64,000 nt of DNA from Butyrivibrio sp. INlla18 (GTDB lineage: Bacteria; Bacillota; Clostridia; Lachnospirales; Lachnospiraceae): positions 1 to 64,000 of the forward strand of contig NZ_FMXK01000007.1 in assembly GCF_900103635.1 (NCBI RefSeq). Direction: 5' to 3'. The position numbers and the translations under genes were made by a program. Shown here in pieces: positions 33,859 through 42,356 of this stretch. Each line of letters opens with the position of its first letter. Positions within the stretch are counted from its first letter, which is position 1. Under the pieces are notes generated by a model that was not told where the DNA came from, made no database searches, and saw only the letters and a program-made list of their open reading frames with translations.

Positions 33859-33986
33859 CCTTGTTCTGCTTAACTACTGCATATCAGCCGGGAGGGGCTT
33901 GTCAGCCCCGAAGCCGCGAAGCGGTGCGCCTAGCGCAGGGTTGACTAGCACCGGAGGGCTGATAAAGTAGTTGACGCAGAACAAGG
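33859..33986. repeat. Structured dispersed element, copy 3 of 3
   Basis: CCTTGTTCTGC..ACTAC (33859-33876) pairs with GTAGT..GCAGAACAAGG (33967-33986). TATCAGCC pairs with GGCTGATA, and the core GCCGCGAAGCGGTGCGC..GCGCAGGGTTGAC matches copies 1 and 2. Compared with copy 2, an outer C-G pair is replaced by T-A. A GGCA-gag-TGCC hairpin (33847-33857) precedes it. Confidence 0.87.
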
Positions 33987-34043
33987 ACCACCGCGAAGCC
34001 AACACACCTCCGTCCTCACTCCTCTGCCCTCACCCCTAACAAA

Positions 34044-34073
34044 AAAGCCCCTCGTGATCACTCACAAGAGGCT
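34044..34073 (-). terminator. Terminator after the YczE-like gene
   Basis: AAGCCCCTCGTG and CACAAGAGGCTT pair imperfectly and the minus strand continues with TTTTTT. It lies 21 bp past the stop codon at 34094. Confidence 0.8.
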
Positions 34074-34093
34074 TAAACAACTTACTTTCCTAT

Positions 34094-34756
34094 TTAATTC
34101 AAATGAAATACATGCTTTCCAAGGAACTTACCTACTACTGAAATGATAGGTCCAAGGAACAGTGCCATAAGTATGATTCCAATATTTGGTGTTCCGCCAA
34201 ATATAATACCAATAACAATCACAAGGAAATCATAAACAATTCTGATGATGAAGTAAGGCACTTTAGTAAGTACACGATCAGAAATGATCTGTGGCATGGC
34301 ATCGTAAGGAGATACTCCCATGTCAGCATTGATATAAAAGGAAACAGAAATGATGAATAAAAACAGTGCCAGGGCAAAGATCACTGCTCTTGAAGGAAAT
34401 TCTGTAAAATAGCGCTCTGGTATAGTCTTATCCCAAAGCCATCCAAAAAAATCGGCGATATATCCGATAAATACCATGTTTGCAATGGTTCCAAATCCGA
34501 TACATTTTTTACCAAAAAGAATAACTATAACAAATAAAACTGCATTTAATGCAAGCTGCCATGTTCCAAACAAGATTCCAAGCTTTCTTGAAATAGTAAG
34601 ATTCATGAAAGTACAAGGATCTGTTCCAAGGTCAACCTTAATAAGGAATGAAAGAAAGAATCCCATAAGAAAAACGCCTATAAGCATAACAACAAGACGT
34701 TTCATGAAATCAGGAGTCTCAAAATACTCACGCAAAAATTTTTTAACTTTGTTCAT
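34094..34756 (-). CDS. YczE/YitT-like integral membrane protein
   Basis: 220 residues with about five membrane helices, behind GAGGTTAT. The repeated motif KVDLGTDPCTFMN and NADMGVSPYDAMP is the internal duplication seen in the YczE class (DUF6198 type), an uncharacterised membrane family. It stands alone with its own terminator. Transport or regulatory role unknown. Confidence 0.78.
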   Translation of the reverse strand: MNKVKKFLREYFETPDFMKRLVVMLIGVFLMGFFLSFLIKVDLGTDPCTFMNLTISRKLGILFGTWQLALNAVLFVIVILFGKKCIGFGTIANMVFIGYIADFFGWLWDKTIPERYFTEFPSRAVIFALALFLFIISVSFYINADMGVSPYDAMPQIISDRVLTKVPYFIIRIVYDFLVIVIGIIFGGTPNIGIILMALFLGPIISVVGKFLGKHVFHLN

Positions 34757-34785
34757 ATAACCTCTACTTAATAATTTATGATCAA

Positions 34786-34983
34786 TTACTCTGCTAAATG
34801 CAGTGCCCAGTAATTGTTTTTGTAATTGATGATGACTGGAGCATTTACAAAAGCTTCATCGCCAATATAGCATCTGTCAGCTTCTTTATCGAAGGTGTAT
34901 CTCCTGCCTTCGCTATCATGCTCATTGATATATTCAAGTGCCTGATCAAGTGTCTCATCACCTTTACATAAATGAATGTTCAT
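34786..34983 (-). CDS. Small protein of unknown function (65 aa)
   Basis: MNIHLCKGDETLDQALEYIN begins a short acidic protein with mixed helix then strands (RRYTFDKEADRCYIGDEAFVNAPVIINYKN). AGGAAATGTT precedes the ATG. No family recognised. It lies 29 bp before the YczE-like gene and could be cotranscribed. Confidence 0.65.
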   Translation of the reverse strand: MNIHLCKGDETLDQALEYINEHDSEGRRYTFDKEADRCYIGDEAFVNAPVIINYKNNYWALHLAE

Positions 34984-35078
34984 AACATTTCCTTTCTTGC
35001 TTTCTTTGACAAAGAGTTAGTATACCATAAATATCGCAAAAGAATAGACCATATTTTTATCAAAAAACTGCAAAAAAA

Positions 35079-35109
35079 AGCTGTTAAAGAATAAAATCCT
35101 TAACAGCTT
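35079..35109 (-). terminator. Terminator after the 82-residue gene
   Basis: AAGCTGTTAA and TTAACAGCTT flank a 12 base loop; the minus strand continues with TTTTTTTT. It lies 30 bp past the stop codon at 35139. Confidence 0.85.
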
Positions 35110-35138
35110 AGTATCCATATTCAGTTGTAGTTTTTATC

Positions 35139-35387
35139 TCACACTCTTACCTTGACAAAGGCAACAGCTTTCTTTTCTTCTGTTTGCTCTTTTCTGCGTA
35201 CCAGATCAGTTGTATGAACTGTATACTCTGACTGATACTCGTCATCACGCAGGCCATCAGCTCCGAGCAAATCAAGAGCTTTAAATTTGCCGTATGATAA
35301 GTTCTGCTCCTTTGCCTTGATAGCATCAGTCATGATCTCTATGCAGCTCTGACTCATGCCTGTTTTAGTCTTTGCGGAACGTCTCAT
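35139..35387 (-). CDS. Small basic protein of unknown function (82 aa)
   Basis: Start ATG 35387 (MRRSAKTKTGMSQSCIEIM) has GGAGG nine bases upstream. The N-terminus is basic, the middle helical (TDAIKAKEQNLSYGKFKALDLLG), the end charged (RRKEQTEEKKAVAF). No domain recognised. The 218 bp upstream (35388-35605) is AT-rich with a 9 bp inverted repeat CATTAAATG/CATTTAATG near 35424 and 35499 but no clear promoter. Confidence 0.6.
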   Translation of the reverse strand: MRRSAKTKTGMSQSCIEIMTDAIKAKEQNLSYGKFKALDLLGADGLRDDEYQSEYTVHTTDLVRRKEQTEEKKAVAFVKVRV

Positions 35388-35605
35388 TATTAAATTCCTC
35401 CATCTCATAAGAAATATTTTTTCATTAAATGGACTGACGAATCAGGAACAATTTAAAACGGCCCCTCAACCTATTGTGTCCTGAAACCAAAAATTCATTT
35501 AATGGGTACATTATATACCTAACCCCTATGAAATGGTAGATACTTTATCAAGTTAAATTATTAAATTTTTATTAATTGGTTTATTGAAAATTAATTTCTA
35601 ATTGT

Positions 35606-36343
35606 CTATTTTTGCACTTTAATTCGCTCATCTCCAGCAAGATAGTTTAAGAGCGCCTGTCTTGCGTGTTCTTTATCTGTCGCCTCAACGCTAACGGTAA
35701 ATTGATAGGTATGTTTTTTGTGACCGCCAGCTTGTTCAAGCCTTTCAGCCTCTGCAATAGACTTATCCCTAGTATCTTCGCTTGTCATCTCCATAATGTC
35801 TTCGATAGCGAATTTAGTGAACATCTCTCTATACTTCTCTTCCTTGAGATATTCATTTATCAGTGCAAGTGTATTTCCAAGATTCAGATATTCTCTGTGA
35901 AGGAAGGTCTCAAAATCAAGCATTTCATCATTTGCTTCATCACCATCATCCTTCCATTCCATTTCCCTACTCATTATCTCCTGGCTCTTTTCAGGATTCT
36001 TTTGCTGCCAGTCCATAATGTACCATTTCCAGATCTGTAAACGCTTCCTGTTGGTCTCTTCGTCGCTAAGTTCAGCCATCTTCTGAATAGCATGTCTGAC
36101 GCCTCTTGAAACTAGCGCATCTGTAGTATTCTCGACTTCGTAATTGCGGCTTTCAACTACAATCTTCTTGGCTGTATTTTCGATAGTAAGTCCCAATGTG
36201 TCATGAGACAAGCTTCTCAAATACAGAGAGTAATCTCCATGGCGCGCAATAACAACAGGCCTTTCAGAAAGAATAGAATCTCTAAACTCTTTGAAAGACT
36301 TAAGCACGTCATCATTCTGAATGTAGCGAAATGTCCTGCTCAT
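35606..36343 (-). CDS. Protein of unknown function (245 aa)
   Basis: The protein opens MSRTFRYIQNDDVLKSFKEF and is mainly helical and acidic, with KRLQIWKWYIMDWQQKNPEKS, DFETFLHREYLNLG and a C-terminal strand region (HTYQFTVSVEATDKEHARQALLNYL). No signal peptide or membrane segment. Its start codon shares a base with the stop of the GGDEF/EAL gene, so it may act with the c-di-GMP proteins. Function not recognised. Confidence 0.65.
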   Translation of the reverse strand: MSRTFRYIQNDDVLKSFKEFRDSILSERPVVIARHGDYSLYLRSLSHDTLGLTIENTAKKIVVESRNYEVENTTDALVSRGVRHAIQKMAELSDEETNRKRLQIWKWYIMDWQQKNPEKSQEIMSREMEWKDDGDEANDEMLDFETFLHREYLNLGNTLALINEYLKEEKYREMFTKFAIEDIMEMTSEDTRDKSIAEAERLEQAGGHKKHTYQFTVSVEATDKEHARQALLNYLAGDERIKVQK

Positions 36344-37986
36344 TACTTAAGATACTTCTCCATAAATTCTTGTATTCTACAAGGCCTGCCAAAGTAATAT
36401 CCCATCACATCTGATATTGGATATCCACTGGCCATCTTCTCTGTCTCTTCATCCTCAATTCCAGAAAAGCAGGTTCTGATGTTAAGCCTATGAGTGAAAC
36501 CTGTAATAGTCTCTACCATGTATTTAGTGGTAGGATTATCCTCCATTCCTCCTGTAAGGGAAGGTGCAATGTTTATCAGGTCAATAGGCAAATGCCTTAC
36601 AAGATCAAGAGTTCCAAAATCTGAGACATCCAGACCAATCTTAAGTCCACAGGACTTCAAAAATTCTACCTGGCTCTTTAAATGCTCCATTCCAAGCTGC
36701 CTGCAGCTCTGAGTCAGCTGCAGATATAGGCCAGTAGCTGGATATCCTATTTTTCTCAATATGTCTATCAGAGTTGTTCTAAACTCTGACTTTTCAAGCT
36801 GCATGAAGGCCAAATTGACACTTAGGAAAAATTCTCTTTTTCCTCGTCTTATCTCAAGCGCGTCCTTAAGGGCATTTTCTAGTATCCAGTTTCCAAGTAA
36901 AAAGAACACTGGGTCCTGCTCAAGCCATGGCACAAATTCTGAAGGTGCCACCTCTCCAAAAGGCTCTTTTTCCCATCTGACAAAAACTTCCATGCCTACA
37001 AGGTTCTTGCCTACAGCTGAAAAGATAGGCTGATATTCAAGAAAGAACCCTTCAAAGCCGTTGATCACACTATTTCTGATAGCATCAACAAGTTCTATAT
37101 TGCTCCTGTTAGTATCGAGCTGGTCATTGTTGTAAATGATCAGATTGCCATGCTTTTGGGTCTTGGAGCGGTCCAACGCATATTTAGCACTGGTATATAT
37201 GGCATGTTCATCAATGGCAGAATCTGTGACGCAGATTATTCCGCCTCCAATCTCAGCTCCAACCTTCTTGCCATTTATCTTCAGAGATTCTCTGGTAAAA
37301 GATCTCATTTTGCCGTAAAGCTTTTTTAACTCCTCAAGGTCCATTTGCCTTGTGATATAAGCAATTATGGTACCTTCACCTCTGTAAGCCTTACCACGTC
37401 CATTTCCTTCCTGCGTAAGCTTAGTGGCCATGGCTCTGAGGATACTGTTACCTATCATGTAACCATATCGTCTGTTAACATCACTAAAGTCTATAAAATT
37501 GATGAGAAGAACAAAATAAGGTGTTCCTGCTGCCTTATACTGCCTCATCTCATTTAGCATTTCATATTGATTAGGTAAAAGAGTAATTGGATCATTATTG
37601 TCCACGATACCCTTATTGATTATCGAGCATGCATAAAAAACCGGCTTACCCGCATAATCCTTGATAACAACGCCTCTGCAGGAACAGATCACATACTCGC
37701 CATTTTTGTTCTTGGCTCTGTACTCGATATTTGGATCTGTCTTAACCCCTGCATAGAATTCTTTTATATACTCAGCATACTTATCTCTGTCATCAGGATG
37801 AATCCTATTCTCCCATACAGAAGCAGCATTATATATATATTCTCCAGTAAGTCCGAAGTAGTCCACTGCGTTTTGTGACCATCTGGAAATATTCTTTTCC
37901 ATATCAAAAACGTAGACATATCTACTTCTTGAAGTAACAGCAAAGGTATCAAAGATTCTGTTGATGGTTTCATAGGTTCCGCCCAT
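36343..37986 (-). CDS. PAS-GGDEF-EAL protein, both catalytic domains degenerate
   Basis: About 547 residues from ATG 37986, which overlaps the end of the diguanylate cyclase gene by 17 bp. A PAS domain (RYVYVFDMEKNISRWSQNAV, about 15-125) precedes a GGDEF-like domain whose active loop reads YRGEGTIIAY instead of RIGGDEF. The EAL-like domain has GMEVFVRW for the EAL motif, VSDFGT for DDFGT and INIAPS where a catalytic Lys-Ile-Asp is usual. It is therefore probably a c-di-GMP-binding or scaffold protein rather than an active phosphodiesterase. Confidence 0.85.
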   Translation of the reverse strand: MGGTYETINRIFDTFAVTSRSRYVYVFDMEKNISRWSQNAVDYFGLTGEYIYNAASVWENRIHPDDRDKYAEYIKEFYAGVKTDPNIEYRAKNKNGEYVICSCRGVVIKDYAGKPVFYACSIINKGIVDNNDPITLLPNQYEMLNEMRQYKAAGTPYFVLLINFIDFSDVNRRYGYMIGNSILRAMATKLTQEGNGRGKAYRGEGTIIAYITRQMDLEELKKLYGKMRSFTRESLKINGKKVGAEIGGGIICVTDSAIDEHAIYTSAKYALDRSKTQKHGNLIIYNNDQLDTNRSNIELVDAIRNSVINGFEGFFLEYQPIFSAVGKNLVGMEVFVRWEKEPFGEVAPSEFVPWLEQDPVFFLLGNWILENALKDALEIRRGKREFFLSVNLAFMQLEKSEFRTTLIDILRKIGYPATGLYLQLTQSCRQLGMEHLKSQVEFLKSCGLKIGLDVSDFGTLDLVRHLPIDLINIAPSLTGGMEDNPTTKYMVETITGFTHRLNIRTCFSGIEDEETEKMASGYPISDVMGYYFGRPCRIQEFMEKYLK

Positions 37987-39337
37987 TAGATGCCCCATTT
38001 CTTGATGCTTTTATAAGACGTTTGTTGTTGTACATAGCATCATCAGCTTTTTTCACTACATCCTCAAACTTTGTTCCATCCTCTGGACAGCGGGCATAAC
38101 CTGCACTTATGGAACCTCGAAGTGTAATATCCCCTATTACTACATTTCTTGCCACATTCTGTCTCATACGAGAAATAACATTCTCATAAAATCTCTTGTC
38201 ATGGGTTCCATGAATGACTACTACAAACTCATCGCCGCCAATTCTAAATGCTCTGTCTTTTTCTCTGATACTGTTCTGAAGTCTCTTGGCTACGATGTTT
38301 AAAAGTGCATCACCAGTTTCATGTCCGTAGGTATCATTAACTTTTTTGAAATCATTCAGGTCTATAAAGATCAGGCCATATGGAAGCTTCTTTCTGGATA
38401 ATTCCTCCATGTGCTCCTGATAACTTCTAGGGTTATAAAGATTAGTAAGAGCATCTCTATAAGACATAACCTCAAGCTCCTTGGTATTAGCCTTAAGTGA
38501 AGAGAATGCTGCCATATTAAGAGCAAACAAAATGCTGATGATAAAAATGATTCCAAAGGCTGACAGAATCTCATAAGCTTCCATCCAATTTCCCAAAGGA
38601 GAAAGCTCAAGTGTCCAATATCCACCGCCTACTGTACTGATCATAGCCTCAACAGGAGTTGCAATAGCCTTTTCAGAGTACTCCATGATAATCCCGCTAT
38701 CACCTGTGATGACATCGTTGCCGATCAGCTTGTATTCATAGCCTTCATCAGCTATTCCGCTAATATTCACATCAGAAAAAAAGGACGAAAGACTAATGGT
38801 AACTGAGGCAAATCCCCAAAAATCCCCATTATTTCTGCCATCCCCAAGATAAATAGGCCTTCTGATGATAATGCCATAGCTACCATCAGGAAGCGTTACA
38901 GGCGCCAGTATTATTCCAACACCTGTCTGTTTGCTATTGTCTAAATATACCCCTTCTACTTTATCATCAAAAAGATTCTTTCTCTCTGTAAAAGCACTCT
39001 GAAGAGGGTATACATAAGTTACGATTCCACCAGGAGCAATCGAAATATCTACAACATCAAGATAATCGTCAAATAAAGCTTCTCCAACTTTGTAGAATCT
39101 CTCCTGTGTCAGGGCTCCGTCTGCATTTTTTACTTCAATCTCAAGGAGTCTTGTTATATAGTCTCTATTCTTGATCTCAGCTTCTATACGATTAGCAATA
39201 TTTCCTGCCATGAAAGCAGCTCTTTCTCTTCTAGTTGAAGCAACAGAGCTCAGATAGATAACACCAATAACAGTTGTGGCAATAAGAGCTAATACAAAGG
39301 TCACAAGACCAATTGTTATACTACGCTTTTTTGACAT
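37970..39337 (-). CDS. Membrane diguanylate cyclase with extracytoplasmic sensor
   Basis: About 455 residues from ATG 39337 (GGAGG with five-base spacing). One membrane helix (about 8-28), an extracytoplasmic sensor (about 30-235; CHASE or Cache type, VTYVYPLQSAFTERK, GIIIRRPIYLGDG), a second helix, and a GGDEF domain with intact FRIGGDEFVVVI and DALTNLYNPR. It makes c-di-GMP on an outside signal. The gene overlaps the degenerate GGDEF/EAL gene downstream. Confidence 0.92.
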   Translation of the reverse strand: MSKKRSITIGLVTFVLALIATTVIGVIYLSSVASTRRERAAFMAGNIANRIEAEIKNRDYITRLLEIEVKNADGALTQERFYKVGEALFDDYLDVVDISIAPGGIVTYVYPLQSAFTERKNLFDDKVEGVYLDNSKQTGVGIILAPVTLPDGSYGIIIRRPIYLGDGRNNGDFWGFASVTISLSSFFSDVNISGIADEGYEYKLIGNDVITGDSGIIMEYSEKAIATPVEAMISTVGGGYWTLELSPLGNWMEAYEILSAFGIIFIISILFALNMAAFSSLKANTKELEVMSYRDALTNLYNPRSYQEHMEELSRKKLPYGLIFIDLNDFKKVNDTYGHETGDALLNIVAKRLQNSIREKDRAFRIGGDEFVVVIHGTHDKRFYENVISRMRQNVARNVVIGDITLRGSISAGYARCPEDGTKFEDVVKKADDAMYNNKRLIKASRNGASNGRNL

Positions 39338-39400
39338 CATTTCCTCCATGGTAAACGATTCAACGTAATTAATTATACCATAATTATAGGTAATTAAAAC

Positions 39401-39820
39401 TCAGCCCTTATTTACTATTTCTCTTTCAACTACAAATTCGGAATCCTTTATAGCTTCGAGCACTGTTGTGGCATAGTCAGAACTACTTAAAAGCTCAGTG
39501 GTTGCATAACTTTTATCCTTAAGTGCCTGATCTTCAAGGTTCTTAAAAAGAGTCTCAGTTGTAGTACTACTCAGACCTTCAGATGTATTCCATGAAATCT
39601 TTGCTTTATTGTCCTTACCAAAAAGATCTGCATGAACGCCACCTTTTTGCGCATTCTCTCTAATCTTTTCAATAGATTTTTTGGCTTCTGAACCTGTAAG
39701 AACAGAGATATAGTGCTTGATATCTAGCTTGACCCACATGATTATAGCCAGAGCCAACATGATAAGAGACATTGCAGCCATTATAATTGACATGAGATTG
39801 TAAAACTGTATATTACTCAT
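39401..39820 (-). CDS. Small membrane protein in a kinase-phosphatase operon
   Basis: 139 residues with one membrane helix (about 8-31) and a charged cytoplasmic part rich in Ser/Thr (GLSSTTTETLFKNLEDQ, TTELLSSSDYATT), a plausible kinase substrate. It follows the Ser/Thr kinase gene by 17 bp. No family recognised. Confidence 0.7.
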   Translation of the reverse strand: MSNIQFYNLMSIIMAAMSLIMLALAIIMWVKLDIKHYISVLTGSEAKKSIEKIRENAQKGGVHADLFGKDNKAKISWNTSEGLSSTTTETLFKNLEDQALKDKSYATTELLSSSDYATTVLEAIKDSEFVVEREIVNKG

Positions 39821-39837
39821 ATTTTTTCCTTATCCTA

Positions 39838-41523
39838 TCACTTTGAAACCTGCTCCAGTGCCTGTCTGGCAGCCGTAAAGTTCCTCTGTGTCTTGCTTAC
39901 GAGCTCCTTTGTACTATTTGTCAGGTCATATCTAGTCAGAATATCCTGATCAATATGTGCTAAAAGAGCATCCATCTCTTTTGACATCTCATCATAAGTT
40001 ACACCTGCATCTATAAACTTAGCTGCATTGTTATATATCTGAGCAGCAACCTCTCTATAGATTACAAGAGCTGTGGTAGGGTTATCCACTTCAGCGATAT
40101 TTCCATCAGAAATAGCCACAAGATCATCCCAGTATTCTCTGTAACTTATGACCTTATCACCACTTTTGGACTCAGTGCCGATAGATGAATAGTACTGGCA
40201 GATCTTGCCAAGTCTAAAAGCCCTCTCCTGCTTGTCTTTAGGAAGTCCGCCATTGTCATTTACGATCTGGAACCATTTTGCAGCAAGCTGCTTGTTGCCA
40301 ACATCGTCATAGCAATAAAAATATGCAATACCAAGTCTGTAAGCCACCTGAGAATAAGCCTGCTTGTTTGTTGCAAGTGCGCCTTCTACTGTTGTCTTAC
40401 CTGCAGGTGAAATAAGTATCTGTCTAAGCTCCTCATCCTCTTCCTTGGAAAGAATATCATCAGCCAAAAGAAGGTTATCAATCAGCTCAAAATAGCCATC
40501 CACATCCGTTGGTTTCTCAGCTATAGCCTTGGCATAAAGGTCTGCTGCCTCGCTTTCATCGGCTGTACCCTTTGCCTCAGCGATATAGTGCTGATAATAT
40601 GCATTAGCAAGCTTTCTGCTCTTTATCTGGAAATTAACGCTAAGAGTTGCAGTGAAAAGAGAAAGCACCACAATTGCAGCAAATATGATAACGCTTATCT
40701 TAGCTTCCTTTTTGTATCCTTTTTCAAGTTCCCTATAGTTCTGAAGATCGTACATAACTTCAGCGCAGGAATTGTATCTGTCATCAGGATTACTCTGAAC
40801 GCACTTGCTGATGATATACTCAAGTCCTGGTGAAAGCTGCTGATTCCAATATCTTATAGGATAGAACTCATAAGGTGGTTCACTTGGATTGTGGCCTGTA
40901 ACAAGATGATATAGAGTCGCACCAAGGCAAAAGATATCTGTTCTGGCGTCAGTTTGTCCCATTCCGCCAAACTGCTCTGGAGCAGCATATCCACGAGTTC
41001 CAAGGTATGATGTATCTCCAGCCTTGGCCTCCTTGTACTCTCTTGCGATACCAAAATCAATAAGAGTGATAGTACCGTTTGGCCTAAGCATAATGTTACC
41101 AGGCTTAAGATCCCTATAGATAATAGGAGTCTTTCTGGTATGAAGGTACTCTAAAACCTCGCAGAGCTGAATACCCCACTCGATAACATACTCCTGTGGC
41201 TGTGCTCCTAAGTGTTTGAGCGCCTTTTCAAGAGTATTACCCTCAATATAATCCATTACGATAAGGAATCCACCATCCTCATCTATAACATCTACAATAC
41301 TGGGCAAAAAAGGATGTGATAGCTCTTTTAACAGATCTGTCTCAGTAATAAGACTCTGTCTAACAGTCTGATAATTAGCTACTGCATCCTTCCTGACTTC
41401 CTTTATGGCCCAGGGCTTATTGGCCCTTTCATTCATAGCCAAGTACACTGTACTCATGCCACCTTGTCCGATGACGCTCAGCACTTTGTACTTGCCGCCT
41501 ACTATACTTCCAATCTCTAACAT
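39838..41523 (-). CDS. Membrane Ser/Thr protein kinase (PrkC-like)
   Basis: 561 residues. The N-terminal Hanks-type kinase is complete: Gly loop VIGQGGMSTVYLA, Lys in WAIKEVRK, catalytic IIYRDLKPGNIML, DFGIAREYK and APEQFGG. One membrane helix follows (about 277-297), then a roughly 260-residue extracytoplasmic domain of helical repeats (TPR-like), with no PASTA domains. It lies 9 bp after the PP2C phosphatase gene, a standard kinase-phosphatase pair that responds to an external signal. Confidence 0.93.
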   Translation of the reverse strand: MLEIGSIVGGKYKVLSVIGQGGMSTVYLAMNERANKPWAIKEVRKDAVANYQTVRQSLITETDLLKELSHPFLPSIVDVIDEDGGFLIVMDYIEGNTLEKALKHLGAQPQEYVIEWGIQLCEVLEYLHTRKTPIIYRDLKPGNIMLRPNGTITLIDFGIAREYKEAKAGDTSYLGTRGYAAPEQFGGMGQTDARTDIFCLGATLYHLVTGHNPSEPPYEFYPIRYWNQQLSPGLEYIISKCVQSNPDDRYNSCAEVMYDLQNYRELEKGYKKEAKISVIIFAAIVVLSLFTATLSVNFQIKSRKLANAYYQHYIAEAKGTADESEAADLYAKAIAEKPTDVDGYFELIDNLLLADDILSKEEDEELRQILISPAGKTTVEGALATNKQAYSQVAYRLGIAYFYCYDDVGNKQLAAKWFQIVNDNGGLPKDKQERAFRLGKICQYYSSIGTESKSGDKVISYREYWDDLVAISDGNIAEVDNPTTALVIYREVAAQIYNNAAKFIDAGVTYDEMSKEMDALLAHIDQDILTRYDLTNSTKELVSKTQRNFTAARQALEQVSK

Positions 41524-41532
41524 AGCATCCCT

Positions 41533-42342
41533 TTATTCAATACAAATATTAATTACTGAAATGTTATCCTTTTCGCCTCTGCTCTTGAGTGTCTCAACTA
41601 AACGATCGAGGTTCTTTTTCATATCATCTTCTGTTGCACTACTTGGATGAGAAAGACAGCTATTAAGCTCATCTTGTGTCAATCCTCTCCAAAAACCATC
41701 TGAACAAAGGACAAATTCCTGTCCGCGTTCTATCTTGCCCCTTACCATCTGAGGTTTCACGTCCTCTGATACCCCAAGGCACTGCAGGAGCACACTCTTT
41801 TGTGGACTATTCTCCGCTTCCTGTTCAGTCATCATACCTTTGTCTATCATATCCTGAACAACGCTCTGATCATGGGTCAAAAGAACTGCTTGTCCTCTAT
41901 CAGAACCATAAACTCTAGAGTCTCCGATATTCATGATGACATATTCACCACCTATGACCAAAAGGGCCACCATAGTGGTTCCAAGCATACATCTATGCTG
42001 ATTGCCATAGTCCAATATCTCGGCATTAATATCAAGTGCCAAAGTTTGCCATCCACGAGTTATCTCCGATATTATATCAAGAGTTTCTGTTCTATCAAGT
42101 CTTTCTGTAACATTTTTATGATAAAGAGCCATAGGTAGCCCTTCAACAAACCATTTTCCCATGAGTTCGATGGCTTTGGCACTTGCAACTTCCCCCTGGG
42201 TAAGTCCACCCATTCCGTCGCAAAGAACACCCATCACTATCTTGCCATGCTGCGCAGTACTAGCCACCTTCACCATGGTGGAATCCTGGTTAACCTCTTT
42301 AATTGTGCCTTTATCCGTTGTGATGCTTATTTTTGTATTCAT
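41533..42342 (-). CDS. PP2C-family Ser/Thr phosphatase (PrpC-like)
   Basis: I start at ATG 42342 (GGAAGGCTTT upstream), giving 269 residues. Metal-binding motifs of PP2C are present: NQDS, LCDGMGGLTQGEVAS, NIGDSRVYG, LTHDQSV, LCSDGFWRGL and GEKDNISVI. It would reverse phosphorylation by the kinase encoded directly downstream. It begins 14 bp after the surface protein gene. Confidence 0.93.
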   Translation of the reverse strand: MNTKISITTDKGTIKEVNQDSTMVKVASTAQHGKIVMGVLCDGMGGLTQGEVASAKAIELMGKWFVEGLPMALYHKNVTERLDRTETLDIISEITRGWQTLALDINAEILDYGNQHRCMLGTTMVALLVIGGEYVIMNIGDSRVYGSDRGQAVLLTHDQSVVQDMIDKGMMTEQEAENSPQKSVLLQCLGVSEDVKPQMVRGKIERGQEFVLCSDGFWRGLTQDELNSCLSHPSSATEDDMKKNLDRLVETLKSRGEKDNISVINICIE

Positions 42343-42356
42343 AAAGCCTTCCGATG

